The position numbers and the translations under genes were made by a program. DNA of 17,808 nucleotides from JBJHBP01 sp050485645 (lineage in GTDB: Bacteria > Pseudomonadota > Gammaproteobacteria > Steroidobacterales > Rariloculaceae): the NCBI GenBank assembly GCA_050485645.1, contig JBJHBT010000051.1, positions 1-17,808 of the forward strand, given 5' to 3'. Positions 9,304 through 17,808 of this stretch are shown here, in pieces. The number at the start of each line of letters is the position of its first letter. The stretch's first letter is position 1. The notes below the pieces were generated by a model. That model made no database searches, was not told the DNA's origin, and was given only the letters and a program-made list of their open reading frames with translations.

Positions 9304-9729
9304 ATGCTTACCGACGACAGGCGCGTCGTGCCGATGACCTTGCTGCTGCAAGTGGCCATCAGCCTCGGTTTGGCGGCGGCGGGAGCGGTTTTCGCGGGGG
9401 CGGTGGTGGCGATATCGGCACTGCTTGGCGGGATGACCGCTGTAATCCCAAACGCTTTTCTGGCTGCAAGGCTGCTGAAGCCGCGCGCCAACGACAGTGC
9501 GGGTGCCGTGATGCGGTCGGCCTGGATAGGCGTGATCGGCAAGCTGATCATTACGGCGTTGCTGTTCGGCGTGATTTTCGCGCTGGTCAGGCCGCTGTCG
9601 CCACTCGCCGTTTTCGGCGGGTTCATAACGGCACAGTTGATGGTGCCGGCAGCGTTCCTGCTTTCGGGCAGAGGACAGGCCCGGCACGAAGCCGGTGACA
9701 GCGATGAATGCAACGCGACGGTCAAATAG
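9304..9729 (+). CDS. atpI: ATP synthase accessory protein I (AtpI)
   Basis: AtpI is a small membrane protein encoded first in many atp operons; it assists assembly of the c-ring but is not part of the finished enzyme. The 141-residue product has about four membrane segments (roughly 11-30, 33-56, 73-93 and 100-121), with ALLGGMTAVIPNAFLAARL between the first pair, a stretch typical of the AtpI family. ATG at 9304 has AGAGG just upstream at a short gap. In-frame GTG (9283) and TTG (9265) also exist, but the TTG would lie in the terminator T-tract. The C-terminal tail is hydrophilic. Sequence conservation in this family is low, so the call rests on topology, that internal motif and position. 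Confidence 0.9.
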   Translation: MLTDDRRVVPMTLLLQVAISLGLAAAGAVFAGAVVAISALLGGMTAVIPNAFLAARLLKPRANDSAGAVMRSAWIGVIGKLIITALLFGVIFALVRPLSPLAVFGGFITAQLMVPAAFLLSGRGQARHEAGDSDECNATVK

Positions 9730-9750
9730 CTGAACGAGACGATCTGAAGC

Positions 9751-10584
9751 ATGGCAACCGGAAGTGAACTGAATCCCAGCGACTACATCGCGCATCACCT
9801 GCAGAATCTGCAGGTCTGTCGCGTCGATGGTGAATGGGTCTGGTACTACTGCGAAGGGTTCTGGACCCTGAATGTCGATTCGATGTTCATGTCCTTCTTT
9901 CTCGGCTCGATCTTCGTAGGGCTGTTCTGGGCAGTGGCGCGCAAGGCGAGCACGAACAAGCCCGGCAAGCTTCAGACGGCCGTGGAGCTCATCGTCGGCT
10001 TCGTCGATGCCGCCGTTCGCGACACCTTCCACGGCAACACCCGACTGGTTGCGCCGCTGGCCCTGACGATCTTCGTCTGGGTGTTCCTCATGAACCTGAT
10101 GGATCTGATTCCCGTCGACTGGTTCCCGTGGCTGGCCAGCCTGCTCGGCATTGAATACCTGAAGATCGTGCCCACCACCGACATCAACGTCACCTTCGGC
10201 CTGTCGTTCTCGGTGTTCGCCCTGATCATCTACTATTCACTGAAGAGCAAGGGCGCCTTGGGCTTCGTCAAGGAGCTCACCCTGCATCCGCTCGCGCCGC
10301 CGACCCGGGGGCTGGGACTGATCGGTGCACCGTTCATCATCCTGTTCAACTTCGTGCTCGAGGGTGTGGCGCTGCTCGCCAAGCCGCTGTCGCTTTCGCT
10401 GCGACTGTTCGGCAACCTCTTCGTGGGCGAGCTGATTTTCATTCTGATTGCGCTACTGGGCCTGTGGCAGCTGCCGCTGCACTTCGGCTGGGCCGTATTC
10501 CACCTGCTGATCATCGTGTTGCAGGCGTTCATCTTCATGATGCTGACGCTGGTGTATCTGAGCCTGGCGAACGAGTCGCACTGA
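9751..10584 (+). CDS. atpB: F1Fo ATP synthase subunit a
   Basis: Subunit a forms the two proton half-channels beside the c-ring in the inner membrane. The 277-residue product (E. coli 271) contains the essential arginine as Arg218 in LSLRLFGNLF, Glu227 in GELIFILIA and His251 in FHLLIIVLQAFIFMML, the positions corresponding to E. coli Arg210, Glu219 and His245. Earlier family marks are FWTLNVDSMFMSFFLG and IFVWVFLMNLMDLIPVD. About five to six membrane helices are evident. ATG at 9751 follows the atpI stop by 21 bp. The ribosome site is weak (GAAGC), as often seen for this subunit, needed in one copy per enzyme. Confidence 0.98.
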   Translation: MATGSELNPSDYIAHHLQNLQVCRVDGEWVWYYCEGFWTLNVDSMFMSFFLGSIFVGLFWAVARKASTNKPGKLQTAVELIVGFVDAAVRDTFHGNTRLVAPLALTIFVWVFLMNLMDLIPVDWFPWLASLLGIEYLKIVPTTDINVTFGLSFSVFALIIYYSLKSKGALGFVKELTLHPLAPPTRGLGLIGAPFIILFNFVLEGVALLAKPLSLSLRLFGNLFVGELIFILIALLGLWQLPLHFGWAVFHLLIIVLQAFIFMMLTLVYLSLANESH

Positions 10585-10637
10585 AGCAACGGGCAAACCG
10601 TTTGAAGCTAACTACCATTTAGGGACTGGAGAGACTG
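10585..10637 (+). promoter_or_regulatory. atpE translation initiation leader
   Basis: The atpB-atpE gap is less GC-rich than its surroundings (for example TTTGAAGCTAACTACCATTT) and ends with ACTGGAGAGACTG before the ATG, placing GGAG (10628-10631) 6 nt from the start. In E. coli an open, AU-rich leader with a similar ACUGGAGACUGUC site makes atpE the best-translated atp gene. A similar role here is inferred from that likeness; subunit c is needed in many copies. Confidence 0.45.
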
Positions 10638-10904
10638 ATGGAGATTGTGATTGGCATGACCGCCATTGCGGTGGCGATAATGATCGGCATGGGCGCGCTG
10701 GGCGTTGCCCTGGGCATGGGCCTCTTGGGTGGACGTTTCCTGGAAGGCGCGGCACGGCAGCCGGAGCTCGCCCCCATGCTGCGCACCCAGATGTTTCTTG
10801 TCGTCGCGCTGCTCGACGCGGTTGCCATGATCGGCGTGGGTATCGCGCTGCTGTTCGCGTTTGCGAATCCGTTCGTCACGCAGCTGCAACAGGCAATGTC
10901 CTGA
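10638..10904 (+). CDS. atpE: F1Fo ATP synthase subunit c
   Basis: Subunit c is a two-helix hairpin that oligomerises into the rotating ring. The 88-residue product has a first helix rich in glycine (IGMGALGVALGMGLLGG, 16-32), the polar loop ARQPE (39-43) that contacts gamma and epsilon, and the ion-carrying carboxylate Asp60 in VVALLDAVAMIG, equivalent to E. coli Asp61. The residue after Asp60 is alanine, and the Gln and Glu-Ser/Thr ligands of sodium-coupled rings are absent, so the ring should carry protons. Coupling ion is an inference from these residues. Length is slightly above E. coli (79), the extra residues being at the C-terminus (NPFVTQLQQAMS). Confidence 0.98.
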   Translation: MEIVIGMTAIAVAIMIGMGALGVALGMGLLGGRFLEGAARQPELAPMLRTQMFLVVALLDAVAMIGVGIALLFAFANPFVTQLQQAMS

Positions 10905-10959
10905 AGCCAACGGTGTTACGTGAGGCTGACCTGACTAGGTACGGGGCAGGAGGACACGC

Positions 10960-11430
10960 GTGGATTTCAATCTGACACTGATCGGCCAGACGATCGCGAT
11001 GATCGTGTTCGTCGGCTTCTGTATGAAGTTCGTCTGGCCGCCATTGATGGCGGTGATCGAGGCTCGCCAGGTCGAGATTGCCGACGGGCTTGCCGCCGCC
11101 GAGCGGGGCCAGTCCGATCTCGAGAACGCGAAGGCGGAAGCCGACAAGATCATCGGCGCGGCACGCGACCAGGCGCGCAGCATTGTCGATCAGGCGCACA
11201 GCCGCGCCAACGGCATTGTCGAGGAAGCCCGGTCCGAGGGCGAATCCGTAAGGCGTCGGCAGATGGAGAGTGCGCTGGCCGAGGTCGAGGTCGAGATGAA
11301 TCGTGCCCGCAACGAACTGCGCAAACAGGTTGCCGTGATCGCGGTGGCCGGTGCGGAAAAAGTGCTGGCACGCGAGATAGACGCCAACCGGCACCGCGAA
11401 CTGCTCGATCAGCTCGCGAGCGAACTGTAA
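10960..11430 (+). CDS. atpF: F1Fo ATP synthase subunit b
   Basis: Subunit b dimerises to form the peripheral stalk linking Fo to F1. The 156-residue product has the same length as in E. coli: one N-terminal membrane helix (about 4-27, LTLIGQTIAMIVFVGFCMKFVWPP) and then a long, charged, alanine-rich helix (about 30-140) suited to a coiled coil, ending LLDQLASEL. Only one b-type gene is present, as in organisms with a homodimeric stalk. The start is GTG at 10960 with a strong AGGAGG (10948-10953) 6 nt upstream, which supports this start despite the rarer codon. Confidence 0.97.
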   Translation: MDFNLTLIGQTIAMIVFVGFCMKFVWPPLMAVIEARQVEIADGLAAAERGQSDLENAKAEADKIIGAARDQARSIVDQAHSRANGIVEEARSEGESVRRRQMESALAEVEVEMNRARNELRKQVAVIAVAGAEKVLAREIDANRHRELLDQLASEL

Positions 11431-11445
11431 CCGGGGGCGGGCGCA

Positions 11446-12000
11446 ATGGCCGACTTCAGCACGATCGCGCGACCTTATGCACGGGCCCTCCTGGAAGTGG
11501 CGCGGGCCGCGGATGATCTGGCCGGCTGGTCCAATGCCCTGTCCGCCGCGGCTGCGGTTCTGGAACATGCGCGCGCACGTGCGATGATTGCCGACCCGCG
11601 TGTCGGGCCGGCCGAACGGGCCAGGTTCATCGCGTCGGTTTGTGCGGATCTGCCGGGCGCGTCGCTGCTGGGTTCGCCGCAGGGCGGGAATCTGCTGCTG
11701 CTGCTGGCCGAGAACGATCGTCTGCACGCGTTGCCGGCGATTGCGGAGCAGTACGAGCAGCTGCGGGCGCGTGCCGAGAACAGGGTCAACGTCACACTGG
11801 TGTCCGCCACCGAAGTAGACGCTGAACTTGCCGCGTCGGTTACGGAATCGCTGGAGCGCAGACTCGGCCACAAGGTGCAGCTCGAATTGGAAGTGGACCC
11901 CGGCCTGATCGGCGGCGCAATCATCCGCGCCGAAGACATGGTTATCGATGGATCAGTGAAAAGCCGCCTGCAGCGTCTTGCCGACGCGCTGGTCGAGTAA
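11446..12000 (+). CDS. atpH: F1Fo ATP synthase subunit delta
   Basis: Delta caps the top of F1 and ties it to the b-subunit stalk. The 184-residue product (E. coli 177) opens with the family start STIARPYARALLEVA, has an all-helical N-terminal domain, and ends with the C-terminal domain region VTLVSATEVDAELAASVTESLERRLGHKVQLELEVDPGLIGGAIIRAEDMVIDGSVKSRLQRL, of which the GLIGG and DGSVKSRL parts are the hallmark (positions in the last 35 residues). ATG at 11446 has GGGGG about 8 nt upstream and follows atpF by 15 bp. Confidence 0.96.
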   Translation: MADFSTIARPYARALLEVARAADDLAGWSNALSAAAAVLEHARARAMIADPRVGPAERARFIASVCADLPGASLLGSPQGGNLLLLLAENDRLHALPAIAEQYEQLRARAENRVNVTLVSATEVDAELAASVTESLERRLGHKVQLELEVDPGLIGGAIIRAEDMVIDGSVKSRLQRLADALVE

Positions 12001-12018
12001 TCCTTCCCGTTGGAAGGA
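12001..12018 (+). promoter_or_regulatory. Hairpin in the atpH-atpA junction
   Basis: TCCTTCC and GGAAGGA form a perfect 7-bp stem with a CGTT loop, starting at the first base after the atpH stop. The left arm could instead pair with AGGAAGA (12021-12027), which overlaps the atpA ribosome site AGGAAGAGGA. The two pairings exclude each other, so the element could tune atpA initiation. Function is inferred from complementarity alone. Confidence 0.4.
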
Positions 12019-12036
12019 TCAGGAAGAGGACAACAC

Positions 12037-13578
<1,542 letters not shown>

Positions 13579-13642
13579 GCGCGACGACGGGGCGCGCGCG
13601 GCGGCGCTGACGGACAACGAAGGGCCGGAGACAACAGGCACG

Positions 13643-14503
13643 ATGGCAAGCGGCAAGGAAATTCGCACCAAGATCGGCAGCGTGAAAAACACGCAGAAGA
13701 TCACCAAGGCGATGCAGATGGTTGCAGCGTCCAAGCTGCGCCGCACCAGCCTGCGCATGGAGGCGTCACGCCCCTATGCCGAGCGCATCCGCACCGTGAT
13801 CGGCCATCTGTCCGAAGCCAATCCCGACTACCGACATCCGTATCTGGAGCAGCGCGAAGTCCGGCGTGTCGGCTACATCATCATCAGCACCGACCGCGGA
13901 CTTTGTGGCTCACTGAACGTAAACCTGTTCCGCGAACTGGTGCGCGACCTGCGCAAGTGGCAGGGCGAAGGCGTGGAAGCGGATCTGTGCCTGATCGGCG
14001 CCAAGGGCATGGCTTACTTCCGCCGCCTGAACACCAACATCGTGGCCGCCAACAGTCACCTGGGCGAAGTGCCGAAGGTTTCTGATCTCACCGGTGCGAT
14101 TACGGCCATGACGGACGCGTACCGAAAGGGCACGATCGACCGGCTGTTTCTGGCCCACAATGTGTTCGTGAACACGATGAGCCAACAGCCCACGCTCAAG
14201 CCGCTGCTGCCGGTTGAGCCGGTGGACAAGGATTCGCTGCAGACGCACTGGGATTACATCTACGAGCCCAGCGCGGCGGAACTCCTGGATGGCGTGCTTG
14301 ATCGCTATATCGAATCACAGGTCTATCGTGCGGCCGTTGAGAATGTGGCCTGCGAGATGGCCGCGAAGATGGTGGCGATGAAGTCGGCTACCGAGAACGC
14401 CGGCAAGTTCATCGAGCAGCTGCAATTGCAGTACAACAAGGCCCGCCAGGCGGCGATCACGCAGGAAATCGCAGAGATCGTGGGCGGCGCCGCGGCCGTT
14501 TGA
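13643..14503 (+). CDS. atpG: F1Fo ATP synthase subunit gamma
   Basis: Gamma is the central shaft that rotates inside the alpha/beta hexamer. The 286-residue product (E. coli 287) has the N-terminal helix GKEIRTKIGSVKNTQKITKAMQMVAASKLRR, the Rossmann-like middle part with IISTDRGLCGSLN, and the C-terminal helix KMVAMKSATENAGKFIEQLQLQYNKARQAAITQEIAEIVGGAAA; the two long helices pair into the shaft. ATG at 13643 follows a 64-bp gap after atpA. A GGAG lies about 12 nt upstream, rather far, so initiation may depend partly on coupling from atpA. Confidence 0.98.
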   Translation: MASGKEIRTKIGSVKNTQKITKAMQMVAASKLRRTSLRMEASRPYAERIRTVIGHLSEANPDYRHPYLEQREVRRVGYIIISTDRGLCGSLNVNLFRELVRDLRKWQGEGVEADLCLIGAKGMAYFRRLNTNIVAANSHLGEVPKVSDLTGAITAMTDAYRKGTIDRLFLAHNVFVNTMSQQPTLKPLLPVEPVDKDSLQTHWDYIYEPSAAELLDGVLDRYIESQVYRAAVENVACEMAAKMVAMKSATENAGKFIEQLQLQYNKARQAAITQEIAEIVGGAAAV

Positions 14504-14521
14504 ACGGGCCGCTTCAGGATT

Positions 14522-14562
14522 GAATCAATCGAAATCGAATCACAGTCGAATCTCAGAGAATC
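14522..14562. repeat. Four GAATC pentamers in the atpG-atpD gap
   Basis: GAATC occurs at 14522-14526, 14537-14541, 14548-14552 and 14558-14562, with starts spaced 15, 11 and 10 bases apart, within an AT-richer leader just before atpD. Most are extended to TCGAATC or similar. GANTC is the CcrM/HinfI methylation motif, but such methylation is not known from this sequence. The stretch may simply be an unstructured leader for atpD. Confidence 0.45.
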
Positions 14563-14575
14563 GAAGGTAGGCAGA

Positions 14576-15955
<1,380 letters not shown>

Positions 15956-15976
15956 GCGCTGCCAGAGAGACGCAAT

Positions 15977-16396
15977 ATGCCGATTCGAGTCGATATCGTC
16001 AGCGCCGAGGGCGAGATCTTTTCCGGCGACGCCGACATGGTGTTCGCGCCGGGCGATATGGGCGAGCTCGGCATCGCACCACGCCACGCGCCGCTGCTGA
16101 CGGATCTGAAGCCCGGCGAAGTGCGCGTGCAGGTGCAGGGTGAGGACGAGAAGTTCTTCTACATCACCGGCGGCGTGCTCGAGGTGCAGCCGTACCTGGT
16201 GACCGTGCTGGCCGACAGCGCGCTGCGCGCCGATCAGCTTGATGAAGACGCGGCGCTGGCTGCGCGTGAACGGGCACGGCAGGCGCTGGAAGGGCGCACC
16301 GCCGAGATCGACCTGGAGCAGGCGCAGCGCGAACTGGTCGAGGCCGAAGCGCGGTTCCGCGCGGCGCAGAAACTCAAGGGCAAGCGCGGCGGCTGA
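15977..16396 (+). CDS. atpC: F1Fo ATP synthase subunit epsilon
   Basis: Epsilon sits at the foot of the gamma shaft and inhibits ATP hydrolysis. The 139-residue product is exactly the E. coli length. It has an N-terminal beta-sandwich domain (about 1-85: RVDIVSAEGEIFSGDADMV, GELGIAPRHAPLLTDLKPG, FFYITGGVLEVQP, VTVLADSA) and a C-terminal helical hairpin rich in Ala, Arg and Glu that can reach up into F1. ATG at 15977 has AGAGAGA upstream and follows atpD by 21 bp. It is the last gene of the operon. No ordinary terminator follows, only the large palindromic repeat starting at 16401. Confidence 0.98.
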   Translation: MPIRVDIVSAEGEIFSGDADMVFAPGDMGELGIAPRHAPLLTDLKPGEVRVQVQGEDEKFFYITGGVLEVQPYLVTVLADSALRADQLDEDAALAARERARQALEGRTAEIDLEQAQRELVEAEARFRAAQKLKGKRGG

Positions 16397-16400
16397 CCCT

Positions 16401-16540
16401 GTGTTGGTCGGGCCGTAGCGGCAGGCCATCCCCTTTTTCGGGGACGGCGGAAGCACCTCCTTGCGCCTTGGCCGCGGCCATCCGTGGCCGCGGACACCCC
16501 GAAAAAGCGCGATGGCCCGCCGCTGCGGCCCGACCAATAC
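16401..16540 (+). repeat. Complete palindromic repeat element, copy 1
   Basis: A left arm (16401-16443) and a right arm (16497-16540) are near-perfect inverted repeats, differing by three transitions and a small gap near the CTTTTTCGGGG end. Two of the three transitions leave G-U pairs if transcribed. The arms enclose a 53-base core containing a second, perfect hairpin: CCGCGGCCA (16472-16480), loop TCCG, TGGCCGCGG (16485-16493). A related element begins at 17721 in the same orientation, so this is an interspersed repeat and not a one-off terminator. It almost fills the gap between the convergent atpC and membrane-protein genes and could end transcripts from both sides, but no T-run follows the outer stem. 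It encodes no protein I would accept. It may be a REP/MITE-like element; origin unknown. Confidence 0.8.
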
Positions 16541-16572
16541 AGGGGCAGCGGCGGCGGGGCAGCGCGCTGGGG

Positions 16573-17628
16573 TCAGGTGCGGTTGTCCGGACCAGGGCCG
16601 CCTGGTGGCGGATTGACGGGTCCGCCTTCGACCGGCGGCGGGGTTGAGGGGTCGGCGCCGCCGGCCTGCGGACGTGAGCGCGCCGTTTCCTGCATCTCCG
16701 CGGCCTTGGCTTTCGCCTGCGCCAGGCTCTGGTTGATACGGCTTTCCATGGACGACGCATCGATTCCGGCCGACGCATTCACATAGATGATGTTCAGACC
16801 CATCAGCACCGGGCACGTGATGATGGCCACGGCCAGCGAGGCGGTGATCAGTGTTCCGATGCCCAGGGCAACCTGGTGCCCGGTGACGTTGGCCCCACCC
16901 ATGATGACGGCGCCAAAGTTCTCAATACCGCCCGGCAACTGATTGCCGAGAATTCCGCTGGACAGGCTGGTGGTTACGCCGTAGCCGGATGCCAGGAATC
17001 CGAACAGCACGAAGGCGGCAATCCAGATCAGGATGGCGAGAATGATCAGGTTGATGATCACGCTGACCGCCCGCTGGCGTGCGATCGCCGCCAGTCGTGC
17101 GATGGAACCGAGCAGGGTGTTGCCTTCCCAGATCGCAGGACCCAGCAGCTGCCAGGCGACGAACAGGCCGGCGTAGAACAGCGCCGTGCCAACAGTCAGC
17201 AGCGGCACGACGAACGTGAACAGCAGCGGCCCGAGAAAAGGAATCTTGCAGATCAGCAGGATCAGCGCGATCGGCAGCAGGAACAGCAGCGCCACGACAA
17301 TGACCGCCAACGCCAGCACGATGATCTTGCCGGTGGCGAACAGTCCCTGAAGAAAGCCCGTCGCCAGTGGGCGCGGCGCCCACGACCTGATCTGCACCAT
17401 CAGATGGATGCCGGCCGCCGAGATGCCGGTCAGTACGACGACGATGGCGATCAGACTGGTGAGCCCGATCAGTGCCGGTGCCCCGGTCAGGCCGGCCAGC
17501 GATACCAGTAATACGGCTGCGAACCAGCTGATCAGCAGTGACGCCACGGCACGCATGTTTCTGAACCCGTCCGCGGCGCGGGTGAGTTCGGAAAACTGCG
17601 CGGCCTGGGTGATGGTCGTTGCGCTCAT
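16573..17628 (-). CDS. Multi-pass membrane protein of unknown function
   Basis: I do not recognise this 351-residue protein. It has a short polar N-terminus (about 1-25), then long hydrophobic stretches that allow roughly six to seven membrane segments (about 27-48, 52-76, 100-165 as two or three segments, 190-216 and 252-282). A charged, probably helical stretch follows (MESRINQSLAQAKAKAAEMQE), and the last 30 or so residues are rich in proline and glycine (STPPPVEGG, NPPPGGPGP) and likely disordered. ATG at 17628 is well supported by AGGGAG 5 nt upstream. It is convergent with atpC and lies between two copies of a palindromic repeat. A weak TTGACG-17-TTCAAA promoter may precede it (17713 to 17685, minus strand). 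Transporter-like or scaffold roles are both possible; nothing in the sequence decides. Confidence 0.8.
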   Translation of the reverse strand: MSATTITQAAQFSELTRAADGFRNMRAVASLLISWFAAVLLVSLAGLTGAPALIGLTSLIAIVVVLTGISAAGIHLMVQIRSWAPRPLATGFLQGLFATGKIIVLALAVIVVALLFLLPIALILLICKIPFLGPLLFTFVVPLLTVGTALFYAGLFVAWQLLGPAIWEGNTLLGSIARLAAIARQRAVSVIINLIILAILIWIAAFVLFGFLASGYGVTTSLSSGILGNQLPGGIENFGAVIMGGANVTGHQVALGIGTLITASLAVAIITCPVLMGLNIIYVNASAGIDASSMESRINQSLAQAKAKAAEMQETARSRPQAGGADPSTPPPVEGGPVNPPPGGPGPDNRT

Positions 17629-17720
17629 GGTTGCTCCCTGTTCTTGATTGGTGTGTTATGCGGGCGCGCCCCGATGGAGGTTCATTTGAACGCCCAACCG
17701 GGGTCGGCGTCAACGTCAAA

Positions 17721-17808
17721 GCCGGGCCGTGGAGGGGGCATTTCCCTGTTCGGGGACGGCGGAAGAGCGTCCATGCGCCTCGGCCGCGGCCATCCATGGC
17801 CGCGGACG
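17721..17808 (+). repeat. Palindromic repeat element, copy 2, cut by the window edge
   Basis: Positions 17749-17808 match 16437-16496 at 53 of 60 bases, in the same orientation and 1312 bp away. The inner 9-bp stem is identical (17784-17792 and 17797-17805) and only the loop changes, from TCCG to TCCA. The left arm (17721-17748) is related to copy 1 but clearly diverged. The right arm would lie outside the window. The element sits upstream of the minus-strand membrane-protein gene. Confidence 0.75.

Noticed and set aside
16922..17797. A 291-codon minus-strand frame starting inside repeat copy 2 (MDGRGRGAWTLFRRP...)
   Set aside because: Its first part is only translation of the repeat core and the rest is an out-of-frame reading of the membrane-protein gene, which has a good ribosome site and membrane segments in its own frame.

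Overview
The window is a high-GC chromosomal segment (GC looks above 60% by eye) from a gammaproteobacterium. The best evidence is the conserved block mnmG (gidA) - rsmG (gidB) - parA - parB - atpIBEFHAGDC, with protein lengths and active-site positions that match the Escherichia coli proteins closely (AtpA Walker A 169-176 and Arg376, MnmG Cys47 and Cys277). The NIYRYTLAG motif in AtpD is typical of beta- and gammaproteobacteria. This block often lies near the replication origin, but I see no dnaA, no cluster of DnaA boxes and no parS site here. Genus cannot be decided from this sequence.

Left part (224-3670, minus strand): a three-gene operon read leftwards. It encodes an exported serine alpha/beta-hydrolase of the tripeptidyl-aminopeptidase/S33 type, a NatA-like ABC ATPase and a NatB-like ABC-2 permease. 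The last two overlap by one base (TGATG). Positions 1-223 hold nothing I can identify.

Middle part (3767-9153, plus strand): mnmG (tRNA wobble-uridine modification), a diheme cytochrome c of the c4 type that is an unusual neighbour here, rsmG (16S rRNA G527 methylation), and the chromosome-partitioning pair parA/parB.

Right part (9198-16396, plus strand): a complete F1Fo ATP synthase operon in canonical order I-B-E-F-H-A-G-D-C. It is preceded by a good sigma70 promoter, with an intrinsic-terminator-shaped hairpin starting only about 8-10 nt after the predicted transcription start. The c subunit has the features of a proton-coupled, not sodium-coupled, ring. Several junctions carry local signals: an AT-richer atpE leader, a hairpin between atpH and atpA, and a run of GAATC pentamers before atpD.

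Right end (16397-17808): a convergent minus-strand gene for an unrecognised multi-pass membrane protein with a proline-rich tail. It is bracketed by two same-orientation copies of a palindromic repeat element. The complete copy (16401-16540) is a near-perfect inverted repeat with about 43-base arms around a conserved core that contains its own 9-bp hairpin. The second copy runs off the window. This element is the least explained structure here. I saw no clear evidence of a new multi-gene system: most of the window is conserved housekeeping DNA.
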